A DNA stretch of 21,518 nt from Firmicutes bacterium UBA5486 (GTDB lineage: Bacteria > Bacillota > UBA4882 > UBA10575), in NCBI GenBank assembly GCA_002427045.1, contig DIPO01000076.1, forward strand, positions 146,095 to 167,612, written 5' to 3'. The position numbers were made by a program, and so were the translations under genes. Below, in pieces: positions 1 through 6,691 of the stretch (the stretch's first letter is position 1; each line of letters opens with the position of its first letter). The notes under the pieces are model-generated. The model did not search any database. It saw only the letters and a program-made list of their open reading frames with translations, and was not told where the DNA came from.

Positions 1-43
1 CAACACTATATATTGTGTTGGGACCTTTTAAAAAGGACACAAC
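1..43. repeat. Overlapping inverted repeats upstream of the M23 peptidase gene
   Basis: Two overlapping palindromes are visible. Positions 1-6 (CAACAC) are mirrored by 15-20 (GTGTTG). Positions 17-29 pair with 31-43 around the A at 30 with 11 of 13 matches. The GTGTTG arm can therefore pair either leftward or rightward. No T-run follows, so a classical terminator is not supported. It could be an operator, the 3' end of an upstream transcript, or a mutually exclusive leader structure. The window starts here, so the upstream context is unknown. Confidence 0.35.
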
Positions 44-88
44 GCAAAAAGTTTAGATAGTTGAAATTAAAATATATATGGTGATTAA

Positions 89-1057
89 ATGACAGATGTA
101 ATAAGAGAATCGTGGTTAGCAACTAAAAAAAGCATCAGGAAAAAACTGAAAAAAGGGTATGTTTTATTAATTGTCCCGAATTCAAAAGCTCCAATTAGAA
201 ATCTAACTATACCCTATTTCATTTTTCTGTCATTTTTTATTTTGTTTGGGATTAATCTTTACTTTCTTGTGCGTTATCCTTTTCGTATTTCGGAGATTAT
301 TAAATTAGAATATAAAGCCTATTCTTTGCGAGAGGTAATAAGTAAGCAAGATAAAGCCTTAAGAAGGATAGATCCTTGTTTAAGAGTAACTCATGATCTT
401 GAAAAAAAGTTAAATGAACAAAATCGTTTTTATGCAGAGATGGAGCAGCAATATAATGTAGTTCGTAATCGAAAAAACAGAAGTAATAAAAATGTTAGCT
501 TGGTTCATCTTCCCCAGTATACCTTATCAAGTACAGATCAGGATTTTTCTAAGCTGGGAGTACTTAATAATAATCTAGATTATTTGGAAAAAGAAGTGGA
601 AGCTACTTCTTCCTCCCTAAATACTCTTTTAGCTAAGTATAAAGATTATGACCGACAATTAGATTTTACTCCTACAATTTGGCCAGTGGTTCACCAACGC
701 CGGATTTCTTCAGGGTATGGTTACCGAAAACATCCAGTATACAAGCGAAGGATTAAACATCAAGGAGTGGATATCCCCACTCGTTATGGGACCCCAGTAC
801 GTGCTACTGCGGAAGGAAAAGTTACAATTGCAGGTTCTAAAGGTGGATATGGATTATTAGTTGAGATTAACCACGGTTATGGATATAAGACCCGTTATGG
901 GCATAATAGTAGGTTGATTGTTAAAGTAGGAAAATGGGTAAAAAAAGGGCAAATAATTGCCTATGCAGGGAGTACGGGAACGAGTACAGGACCTCATGTT
1001 CATTACGAAGTGCGTATAAATAATGTTCCGGTCAACCCAAGGCCATATTTGAAATAA
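89..1057 (+). CDS. Membrane-anchored M23-family peptidase (LytM/endopeptidase type)
   Basis: A 322-residue zinc metallopeptidase predicted to cut peptidoglycan cross-bridges or stem peptides outside the cytoplasmic membrane. The N-terminus is basic and cytoplasmic (residues 1-40), one membrane helix follows at about 43-62, then a charged, coiled-coil-like stretch at about 75-125 and a second helix at about 160-190. The C-terminal M23 domain spans about 200-320. Its zinc-binding signature is complete: HxxxD with H224 and D228, the RYGH motif at 269-272, and HVH at 303-305. A catalytically active enzyme is therefore expected rather than an EnvC-like degenerate activator. The ATG has a GGTGA element 4 nt upstream. 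A bactofilin gene follows after only 15 nt. Paired M23 peptidase and bactofilin genes recur in many bacteria and are tied to cell shape (inference for this organism). Confidence 0.9.
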   Translation: MTDVIRESWLATKKSIRKKLKKGYVLLIVPNSKAPIRNLTIPYFIFLSFFILFGINLYFLVRYPFRISEIIKLEYKAYSLREVISKQDKALRRIDPCLRVTHDLEKKLNEQNRFYAEMEQQYNVVRNRKNRSNKNVSLVHLPQYTLSSTDQDFSKLGVLNNNLDYLEKEVEATSSSLNTLLAKYKDYDRQLDFTPTIWPVVHQRRISSGYGYRKHPVYKRRIKHQGVDIPTRYGTPVRATAEGKVTIAGSKGGYGLLVEINHGYGYKTRYGHNSRLIVKVGKWVKKGQIIAYAGSTGTSTGPHVHYEVRINNVPVNPRPYLK

Positions 1058-1072
1058 AAGGGGTGACTTTGT

Positions 1073-1417
1073 ATGGAGGGAAAAGAGTTTAATGGGAAGA
1101 TCCAGACCGTAATAGGTAAAGAAACCAAGTTTTTCGGTTTAATAGAATCAAGCGAAAATATTCGTATTGATGGTAAGCATGATGGAGAACTTTCTACTAA
1201 AGGGGATTTACTTATTTCGGAAACAGGAGAAGTGCAAGGAAGGGTTAAAGTCAGGAATTTATTAATTGCCGGAGCTGTTCAGGGAGAGACTGATATTACC
1301 GGTAAACTTAAGATTCTTTCAACTGGAAATTTCCAGGGAGAAGCTAAAATGTCAGTTATAGAGATTAGAGAAGGAGCAGGCTTTCAAGGGAAATGTCAAC
1401 AAATTAAGGCGAAATAG
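1073..1417 (+). CDS. Bactofilin (polymer-forming cytoskeletal protein, DUF583)
   Basis: A 114-residue small bactofilin. The core (about residues 18-105) is a run of short beta-strand repeats with regularly spaced glycines and hydrophobics, such as IRIDGKHDGEL (30-40), GEVQGRVKV (52-60) and GNFQGEAK (85-92). This is the right-handed beta-helix pattern of the family. Family members polymerise without nucleotide and form membrane-associated scaffolds. The N-terminal tail is short and there is no membrane helix. AAGGGGTGA stands just upstream of the ATG at good spacing. The gene lies 15 nt after the M23 peptidase gene on the same strand, so the two are probably one operon, with the bactofilin positioning the peptidase (inference from family precedent). 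I see no terminator directly after the stop codon. Confidence 0.88.
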   Translation: MEGKEFNGKIQTVIGKETKFFGLIESSENIRIDGKHDGELSTKGDLLISETGEVQGRVKVRNLLIAGAVQGETDITGKLKILSTGNFQGEAKMSVIEIREGAGFQGKCQQIKAK

Positions 1418-1443
1418 CTTATTGCGTTACTCATCTTTAAGTA

Positions 1444-1510
1444 GTCGCTCACGCTGGCTACCTACAGACATCACGAAGTGAACTGAATAAAGCCAGGTGA
1501 ATCAACAAGC
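1444..1510 (+). repeat. Nested hairpin module, copy A
   Basis: The outer stem pairs 1454-1459 (CTGGCT) with 1491-1496 (AGCCAG) and continues with 1449-1452 (TCAC) against 1497-1500 (GTGA), leaving G1453 bulged. Inside sits a small hairpin, TCAC 1471-1474, loop GAA, GTGA 1478-1481. Copy B at 1577-1640 has the same architecture and the same CATCACGAAGTGA inner hairpin. It differs in the outer stem by changes that keep pairing. Confidence 0.55.
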
Positions 1511-1576
1511 AATGAAGTCCGCTTTATAGTCCATCCTGGACCAAAAGCGGCTCGCGACCTCCTGTCGCCCGACCCG

Positions 1577-1640
1577 GTCGCTCATGCCGGTTACCTTAAC
1601 ATCACGAAGTGATTAAAATAGAAAACCGGGTGAGTCGACT
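1577..1640 (+). repeat. Nested hairpin module, copy B
   Basis: The outer stem pairs 1587-1592 (CCGGTT) with 1624-1629 (AACCGG), then CTCA 1581-1584 with TGAG 1631-1634, then GTCG 1577-1580 with CGAC 1636-1639 across a bulged T1635. The inner hairpin is ATCAC 1601-1605, loop GAA, GTGAT 1609-1613. Compared with copy A (CTGGCT/AGCCAG), two stem pairs have changed on both strands with pairing preserved. The two copies lie about 131 nt apart. Confidence 0.55.
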
Positions 1641-1720
1641 AGATGTATTTATCACCAAGAATGCTAATGAAGAAATCCAATTTCACTGCTGAAACAACAT
1701 TCTGACCAGGCTGGGTGGAA

Positions 1721-1868
1721 TATCAATACGAGTGACGAAACGTATTTTCTAGGTAGTCCGCCACCCCAGCAAGCTGGGGCAGATGAAAGAATGAAAACAC
1801 AACTTCCATCTACAGCTTACAAAGGCTGCCATTCAACACGAGCGACGAGTATCGAGATGTATTTTCTA
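1721..1868 (+). repeat. Second degenerate direct repeat pair in the leader block
   Basis: The stretch 1721-1751 (starting TATCAATACGAGTGACGA and ending CGTATTTTCTA) recurs in altered form at 1831-1868 (starting ATTCAACACGAGCGACGA and ending ATGTATTTTCTA). The second copy carries a few extra bases in the middle. In both copies AGGCTG stands shortly upstream. A third partial match, GATGTATTT, follows module B at about 1642-1650. The first copy can fold as hairpin AATACG 1725-1730 / CGTATT 1741-1746. Confidence 0.45.
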
Positions 1869-1889
1869 AGCAGAATGATTCGAATATTG

Positions 1890-1927
1890 CCCCTTGGTTC
1901 AGAAAATAATAAAAGCCAAGGGGGTGA
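1890..1927 (+). promoter_or_regulatory. Stem-loop covering part of the ykuS ribosome binding site
   Basis: CCCCTTGG at 1890-1897 is a perfect complement of CCAAGGGG at 1916-1923. The stem can extend to 10 pairs with one G-U, with a 14-nt A-rich loop. The 3' arm contains the first part of the AAGGGGGTGA ribosome binding site for the GTG start at 1932. Pairing would mask that site, so the stem is placed to tune translation of ykuS. No ligand or trans-acting partner is visible. Confidence 0.5.
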
Positions 1928-1931
1928 GAAA

Positions 1932-2195
1932 GTGAAAAAATACCGGGTAGCAGTAGAAACAGGGCTGTCCAATATTGAAGAAACACTTAAGGATGAAGGT
2001 TATGATGTGGTTGATGCAGATGAGTTTGGGTCAAATGTTGATGCCTTTGTAATTACCGGTTTAGATGAAGATCTAATGGGGATCTCTAGTACTCTTACGG
2101 ATGGGATTGTCATTGATGCTTCTGGAAGAGATCCGGAAGAAGTGGTATATGAATTGGAAAGGAACCTAAGAAAAAGAGAAAAAAAAGAGAGATAA
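1932..2195 (+). CDS. ykuS: YkuS-like UPF0180 family protein
   Basis: An 87-residue small acidic protein matching the UPF0180 (YkuS) family of Bacillota, whose members are about 80 residues and of unknown function. Recognisable segments are the N-terminal KKYRVAVETGLSNIEETL, then EGYDVVD, the central VDAFVITGLDEDLMG, and IVIDASGRDPEEV. The tail is highly basic (RKREKKER). I chose the GTG at 1932 because the family begins with such a KYRVAVE segment and AAGGGGGTGA lies 4 nt upstream. An in-frame ATG at 1791 gives an unrelated 47-residue prefix running through hairpin DNA. The gene sits alone between the structured leader and a terminator. The function stays unknown; the family assignment is fairly sure. 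Confidence 0.82.
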   Translation: MKKYRVAVETGLSNIEETLKDEGYDVVDADEFGSNVDAFVITGLDEDLMGISSTLTDGIVIDASGRDPEEVVYELERNLRKREKKER

Positions 2196-2201
2196 ATTTT
2201 T

Positions 2202-2225
2202 ACGCCCCCAAAAAGGGGCGTATTT
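2202..2225 (+). terminator. Intrinsic terminator after ykuS
   Basis: ACGCCCC at 2202-2208 pairs perfectly with GGGGCGT at 2215-2221 around a CAAAAA loop, followed by ATTT. The stem is strong but the T-tract is short, so termination may be partial. It starts 6 nt after the ykuS stop codon. Confidence 0.6.
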
Positions 2226-2265
2226 CATATATATGAAAAGAGAATAAAAAAAGGTGAAGATTGTG

Positions 2266-2700
2266 ATGTATGAACCAGCAAAGACTGGGGCACAAAAACG
2301 TTTAGCGAAGAATCTACGGGCGGAGAATATTGTCTTTCTAGAAAATCAGATGCTTGAAGGGTGGGAAGTTGATATTTTTTTACCTGAATATTATTTAGTA
2401 GTAGAAGTAGATGGATTTTACCATCTTAGTGCTTTCCAACAAGAGAAAGACAAATTAAAAAATAATACATTCCAAGCAGCTGGTTATCATGTATTACGTT
2501 TTACAAATACAGAAATATATCAGGATGCTAATAAATGTGTAAAAAAGATTAAAGATTTAATCAAGAATCACAAGCAAAAATTGAAAAAGGCGGAGCAGGT
2601 AGAATCAGAAAAGACTCCTTGGAAAAACAAATTGGCTGATCTTCGAAAGGTACTTCGAGAGCAGGAAAGAAAAGACCACAGCTCAAAGCCGTGGCCATAA
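2266..2700 (+). CDS. DUF559 (Vsr-like, PD-(D/E)XK fold) nuclease-like protein
   Basis: A 144-residue protein resembling the DUF559 family, related in fold to very-short-patch-repair endonucleases. The core motif is visible: EVDIFLPEYYLVVEVDG at 34-50, which places D36, E47 and D49 as candidate metal/catalytic residues, followed by H53 and the strand GYHVLRFTNTEI (73-84). The tail from about 90 is lysine-rich and may bind nucleic acid. AAGGTGA at 2251-2257 is 8 nt before the ATG at 2266. In-frame GTG codons at 2254 and 2263 are alternatives, adding four or one residue. It sits downstream of the ykuS terminator and converges with gcvPB, whose stop is 2 nt away on the other strand. DUF559 genes often occur as solitary genes. 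The substrate and any link to restriction or repair are unknown. Confidence 0.78.
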   Translation: MYEPAKTGAQKRLAKNLRAENIVFLENQMLEGWEVDIFLPEYYLVVEVDGFYHLSAFQQEKDKLKNNTFQAAGYHVLRFTNTEIYQDANKCVKKIKDLIKNHKQKLKKAEQVESEKTPWKNKLADLRKVLREQERKDHSSKPWP

Positions 2701-2702
2701 CT

Positions 2703-4154
2703 TTATTTTAATATAGGGTTACGGGCAGCAGAGACTTCATCTAAACGACGTACTGGGGTGGTGAAAGGAGCCTCTTTTAATTTCTCAGGTTCTTCCATTG
2801 CCTTTCTGGCGAGGTTACGCATTACAGAAATGAAGGTGTCCATCAGTTCTAATGTAACAGCTTCGGTAGGTTCAATCATTAAAGCTTCCGATACAATGAG
2901 CGGGAAATAGATAGTCGGAGGATGAATCCCAAAATCCATTAAACCTTTTGCAATGTCTAGTGTATTTATTTCCGGAGCTTTTTCTTTAAGACCGCCAAGG
3001 ACAAACTCATGCAAGCAAAAGCAATCATAAGGAAGATTATAATCTTCTTTTAATTCTGTTTGAAGGTAATTGGCAGCAAGGACGGCATCAGAAGAAACTT
3101 GTTTAAGGCCTTTACTACCCAAACTTAAGATATAGGCTAAAGCTTTAATTATTACCCCAAAATGTCCCCAAAAGCCTTTTACCTTACCAATGGAATGCGG
3201 GGCATCAAAATCCCACTTAAATCCTTGGGGAGTAGAGATTACACGAGGAACCGGCAAATATTTAGCCAAGTGGTTTTTAACCCCAACCGGCCCGGCTCCG
3301 GGCCCACCTCCGCCATGAGGAGTTGCGAAAGTTTTATGTAGGTTTAAGTGGACTAAATCAAAACCCATATCACCTGGGCGTGCCCATCCTAAAATTGCAT
3401 TTAAATTAGCACCATCATAGTAAACTTCTCCGCCAATTTCATGGATCATCTTGGTTATAGTAAGGATATTTCGTTCAAAGAGGCCTAAAGTATTTGGATT
3501 TGTTAGCATCATCCCGGCGATGTTACTTCCAAGATAGGTTTTTAAGGTTTCCGGTTCGATAATGCCTTCTGGCGAGGAAGGCACTTTTTGTACTTTAAAG
3601 CCTGCTAAAGCAGCACTAGCGGGGTTAGTTCCATGTGCCGAATCAGGAATAAGAATGGTATCACGATCAGTCTCTCCTTTATCCTCTAAAGCTGCCTTAA
3701 TAATAAATAATCCAGTTAATTCACCGTGGGCCCCGGCTGCAGGCTGTAAAGTAAATTGATCCATTCCGGTAATTAAGGAAAAGACTTCTTCTGCATAGTG
3801 CCACAGACCCAAAGCTCCCTGGATGTTTTTTTCATCCTGTAAGGGGTGGAGGTCTTGAAATCCGGATAAACGTGCAACCTCTTCCAGAAACTTGGGATTA
3901 TACTTCATTGTGCAGGAACCAAGGGGATAGAAACCCTGATCAACCCCAAAGCTTCTCTGAGATAGTTTGGTGAAATGCCGGGTGACTTCCATCTCACTTA
4001 GTTCAGGAAGGCAAAGAGGAGTATGCCGGAGTAAGGAACTGGGGATTAGTTCATCACTAGTAAGCTCAGGTACGTCTGAGACCGGGGGTAGATAACCTCT
4101 TTTGCCTGGGGAGGAAGATTCATTAAGTAATGCTGGTCGGCGCAGATCTTTCAT
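2703..4154 (-). CDS. gcvPB: Glycine dehydrogenase (decarboxylating) subunit 2
   Basis: The C-terminal-type subunit of the two-part glycine cleavage P-protein, 483 residues. With GcvPA it decarboxylates glycine using PLP and passes the aminomethyl group to lipoylated GcvH. The PLP-lysine region NLHKTFATPHGGGGPGAGP is present at about 271-289, with K274 as the expected Schiff-base residue. GSCTMKYNP (79-87) and SAHGTNPASAA (about 172-182) are typical. The ATG at 4154 overlaps the gcvPA stop as ATGA and has GGAGGGG 8 nt upstream. A GTG three codons earlier is possible but too close to that ribosome binding site. The overlap implies translational coupling and a fixed GcvPA:GcvPB ratio. Length and motifs are normal for the family. 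It is the last gene of the minus-strand cluster. Confidence 0.95.
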   Translation of the reverse strand: MKDLRRPALLNESSSPGKRGYLPPVSDVPELTSDELIPSSLLRHTPLCLPELSEMEVTRHFTKLSQRSFGVDQGFYPLGSCTMKYNPKFLEEVARLSGFQDLHPLQDEKNIQGALGLWHYAEEVFSLITGMDQFTLQPAAGAHGELTGLFIIKAALEDKGETDRDTILIPDSAHGTNPASAALAGFKVQKVPSSPEGIIEPETLKTYLGSNIAGMMLTNPNTLGLFERNILTITKMIHEIGGEVYYDGANLNAILGWARPGDMGFDLVHLNLHKTFATPHGGGGPGAGPVGVKNHLAKYLPVPRVISTPQGFKWDFDAPHSIGKVKGFWGHFGVIIKALAYILSLGSKGLKQVSSDAVLAANYLQTELKEDYNLPYDCFCLHEFVLGGLKEKAPEINTLDIAKGLMDFGIHPPTIYFPLIVSEALMIEPTEAVTLELMDTFISVMRNLARKAMEEPEKLKEAPFTTPVRRLDEVSAARNPILK

Positions 4155-5497
4155 GGTAAACACCCCTCCAATTCTTCACAGAATTTATCCATCTCTTCTT
4201 TAGTCCTAAGTTCCGAGGTATACAGAAGCAACATTCCGGTATACTCTGGAGCATACTTCTCCAGAGAGTAACCGGGAAGAAAACCCTTTGCAGTTAATTT
4301 CGGTAAAATTTTGGCTGGATTGGTTCCTAGATTAATAGTAAATTCGTGAAAAAAGGGCTGCTCTGAAACAGTTTTTATTGAAGGGATCCTTGTTAATTGC
4401 GAAAAGAAGTAGTGGCTATTTTTCGCAGTAGACCAAGCAACTTCTTTTAAACCCACCGGTCCTAATAAAGCAAGATAGATGGTAGCCGCTAAGGCGCAAA
4501 GGGCCTGGTTAGAACAGATGTTTGAGCTTGCCCTTTCACGGCGGATATGTTGTTCACGGGTTTGAAGTGTCAGAACAAACCCTTCTTTTCCCTCCAGATC
4601 AGTAGTCTTTCCTACCAACCGCCCCGGGATATTGCGGAGAAACTCTTTTTTTGCGGAAAAAAATCCTAAGTAAGGCCCACCAAAGGAAAGCGGCAAACCA
4701 AAAGCTTGTGCTTCGCCAACAACTAAATCTGCACCTTGAGTACCAGGGGGTTCCAGAATACCGAGACTGACTGGATCATTTACATAGACAATAGCTAGAG
4801 CCTTACTATCATGAATCATTGAGATCAATTCCGTAAGCGGAGAAAGGTTACCAAAAAAATCAGGATTTTGGATGACTACTGCTGCAGTTTGATCATTAAG
4901 AGCGGATTTTAATATTTCTTCTTTATTACCCTTTTCATAGGGGAAGCATCTCAAATCTACCTTTATATTACGAGTATAAGTATGTAAGACCTGTTCTGCT
5001 TCAGGATTCAACCCGGGCAAGACTATTACTTCGGATTTTTTAGTATAACGCAGCGCTAAGATTACGGCTTCGGCTAGAGCGGTGGGGCCATCGTACATTG
5101 AAGCATTGGTAATATCCATTCCAGTCAAATCCGAAATTAAGGATTGGTATTCAAAAAAGGCCTGGAGTAATCCTTGGTTAATTTCAGGTTGGTAAGGAGT
5201 ATAGGCGGTATAAAATTCAGATCTACTTACCAGATGTTCCAGTGCAGATGGAATGGCATGTTCATAAGCACCGGCACCGAGAAAAGAAATAACTTTGGAA
5301 ACTGGAGTATTCTCCTTCGCCCACTGGGAAAAGATTTTCTTTAATTCAAATTCCTTATAGGCAGGTAGTTCGAAACTTGCTTGGTTACGAATAGCAGGTG
5401 GTATCATTGCAAACAGTTTTTCAATACTATTAATGCCAATCGCCTTTTCCATTTGCTTGCGTTCGCGCTCAGTTAATGGAAGATAAGGGTGGTTCAT
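4151..5497 (-). CDS. gcvPA: Glycine dehydrogenase (decarboxylating) subunit 1
   Basis: The N-terminal-type subunit of the split P-protein, 448 residues, the usual family length. It has the fold-type-I aminotransferase architecture but no PLP lysine of its own; the partner GcvPB supplies it. Recognisable segments are FLGAGAYEHAIPS, the YTPYQPEINQGLLQAFFEYQ block, NASMYDGPTALAEA, and the late RRERASSNICSNQ motif. The ATG at 5497 is preferred: AGAGGTGA ends 5 nt upstream, whereas the in-frame GTG at 5506 and ATG at 5503 sit within that ribosome binding site. The gene starts 5 nt after the gcvT stop and overlaps gcvPB by 4 nt, so gcvT-gcvPA-gcvPB is one translational unit. Confidence 0.95.
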   Translation of the reverse strand: MNHPYLPLTERERKQMEKAIGINSIEKLFAMIPPAIRNQASFELPAYKEFELKKIFSQWAKENTPVSKVISFLGAGAYEHAIPSALEHLVSRSEFYTAYTPYQPEINQGLLQAFFEYQSLISDLTGMDITNASMYDGPTALAEAVILALRYTKKSEVIVLPGLNPEAEQVLHTYTRNIKVDLRCFPYEKGNKEEILKSALNDQTAAVVIQNPDFFGNLSPLTELISMIHDSKALAIVYVNDPVSLGILEPPGTQGADLVVGEAQAFGLPLSFGGPYLGFFSAKKEFLRNIPGRLVGKTTDLEGKEGFVLTLQTREQHIRRERASSNICSNQALCALAATIYLALLGPVGLKEVAWSTAKNSHYFFSQLTRIPSIKTVSEQPFFHEFTINLGTNPAKILPKLTAKGFLPGYSLEKYAPEYTGMLLLYTSELRTKEEMDKFCEELEGCLP

Positions 5498-5502
5498 TAA
5501 CA

Positions 5503-6606
5503 TCACCTCTTTCTTTGATAAAATGGAAGTGGAGTAACCTCTGCGGTATGGTGTTCTCCCCGGATTAAGATAGAGATTTCACTACCGATCGGAGGTACTG
5601 GATTAACAAGAGCCATCCCGATTCCTTTTTGTAAAACAGGAGAGAAGGTACCAGAAGTGATCTTACCAATCAGTTTGCCCTCCCAGTATACTTGATAATC
5701 TATACGGGGAATCGCTCCCCGGCCAGTGACTAGGCCGATTCGTTTAGGGGTAAGTGGATTAGCCTGCTCAGCAAGTAAAGAGGTACGGCCTGAAAACTCA
5801 GGGTTTTCCCAATCGATAAATTTATCTAATCCAGCTTGAACCGGAGAAATTTGAGAAGAAAGTTCCTGGCCATAAAGGGGTAATCCGGCTTCCTGTCTTA
5901 ATAGATCGCGGGCGCCTAACCCGGCAGGGAGTAACCCCCAATTCTGGCCAGCCTCCATCAAGGTTTCCCAAAGATGCTCTGCATTAGTTGGTGGCAGATA
6001 AATTTCAAAACCATCTTCTCCAGTATATCCGGTCCTTGAAATTACCATTTCTTGCCCTTTCCAGGTTAAAGTCTGAAAACGAAAAGGCTTTATACTTAAA
6101 GTATTTGGTTCAAGCACCTTTTCCATAATGGAGTTGGCGGCTGGGCCTTGAAGCGCTAAGAGGGCAAAATCCTGGGAACGGTCAGCAATTTTAATGGTTG
6201 GTTCTGGGAAACCTTTTTTTAGATAATCAAGGATATTTACTGTATTAACTGCATTTACAACTAAGAAAAAATGTTCATCCGAGTGTTTGTAAATTAAAAA
6301 GTCATCAATAGTACCTCCATCAGGGAAACACATAAAAGTGTAAATGGCCCGGCCTGGACGGGCCTTTCTAATATTATTAGTAACCATTTTGCTTAGAAAG
6401 TCACAAGCGCCTGGGCCAGCCACCTCAATCTCACCCATATGGGAGACATCAAAAAGGCCTGCGTTGTTCCGTACTGCTTTTGCTTCTTGGATAATACCGG
6501 AGAATTGTAGGGGTAAAGACCATCCGGCAAAGGAAGTAAAGCGGGCATTATATTTTTCGCAGATTTTAAATAAAGGGGTTTTTTTAAAACAATTGTTTGT
6601 TTCCAA
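5503..6606 (-). CDS. gcvT: Aminomethyltransferase, glycine cleavage T-protein
   Basis: A 367-residue T-protein that transfers the methylene group from aminomethylated GcvH to tetrahydrofolate, releasing ammonia. Signature segments are FAGWSLPLQFSGI (26-38), GLFDVSHMGEI (50-60), GGTIDDF (97-103) with D101 as the expected catalytic aspartate, RTGYTGEDGFEIYLP (191-205) and GARDLLRQEAGLPLYGQEL (231-249). The start is a TTG with AAGGTGA 6 nt upstream; no better ATG exists at the N-terminus. It is first of the gcv trio. The upstream gap to the capA-like gene is only 85 nt, too short for a tandem glycine riboswitch, and none is visible. gcvH, which many Clostridia place between gcvT and gcvPA, is missing here. 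Confidence 0.95.
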   Translation of the reverse strand: METNNCFKKTPLFKICEKYNARFTSFAGWSLPLQFSGIIQEAKAVRNNAGLFDVSHMGEIEVAGPGACDFLSKMVTNNIRKARPGRAIYTFMCFPDGGTIDDFLIYKHSDEHFFLVVNAVNTVNILDYLKKGFPEPTIKIADRSQDFALLALQGPAANSIMEKVLEPNTLSIKPFRFQTLTWKGQEMVISRTGYTGEDGFEIYLPPTNAEHLWETLMEAGQNWGLLPAGLGARDLLRQEAGLPLYGQELSSQISPVQAGLDKFIDWENPEFSGRTSLLAEQANPLTPKRIGLVTGRGAIPRIDYQVYWEGKLIGKITSGTFSPVLQKGIGMALVNPVPPIGSEISILIRGEHHTAEVTPLPFYQRKR

Positions 6607-6644
6607 TTTACTTCACCTTTCTTTAAACAGAATAATTCATACAT

Positions 6645-6664
6645 TAAGGAATGCAATTCCCTTA
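6645..6664. repeat. Short palindrome between the capA-like gene and gcvT
   Basis: TAAGGAAT at 6645-6652 pairs with 6656-6664 (ATTCCCTTA, one bulged C) around a GCA loop. It lies in the 85-nt gap upstream of gcvT. No T-run follows on either strand, so termination is unlikely. On the minus strand the sequence TAAGGGAATTGC matches 11 of 12 bases of the left arm of the inverted repeat before serS (17660-17671), so the two may belong to one repeat family. Confidence 0.35.
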
Positions 6665-6691
6665 CATCTCTGATTATGTAGATTTCTTAAG

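Larger units (their letters stand above)
1418..1931 (+). other. 514-nt gene-free block dense in hairpins and degenerate repeats
   Basis: No convincing gene lies between bactofilin and ykuS. An in-frame upstream ATG at 1791 would add 47 residues to ykuS, but it has no ribosome binding site and the extra residues resemble no protein I know. The block holds, in order: repeat module A (1444-1510); a stem 1519-1525/1544-1550 with inner hairpin 1529-1532/1538-1541; hairpin 1554-1558/1564-1568; hairpin 1570-1574/1576-1580; repeat module B (1577-1640); a long stem 1710-1718/1761-1770 enclosing hairpin 1725-1730/1741-1746; hairpin 1764-1770/1773-1779; a repeat of the 1721-1751 sequence at 1831-1868; and a stem at 1890-1923 reaching the ykuS ribosome binding site. 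It could be a structured RNA/leader or a cluster of palindromic repeat elements. I recognise no known riboswitch or T-box motif. Confidence 0.6.

Noticed and set aside
1791..1931. N-terminal extension of ykuS from the ATG at 1791
   Set aside because: No ribosome binding site, unrelated residues, and the DNA is part of the repeat/hairpin block; the GTG at 1932 fits the family start and has a strong site.
1418..1931. CRISPR array, because of the repeated modules
   Set aside because: The copies are few, degenerate and irregularly spaced, with no uniform repeat length and no cas genes nearby.
6607..6691. Glycine riboswitch upstream of gcvT
   Set aside because: The gap is only 85 nt and shows no glycine-aptamer core; only a small palindrome and a weak TTGCAT/TATTCT promoter-like pair are present.
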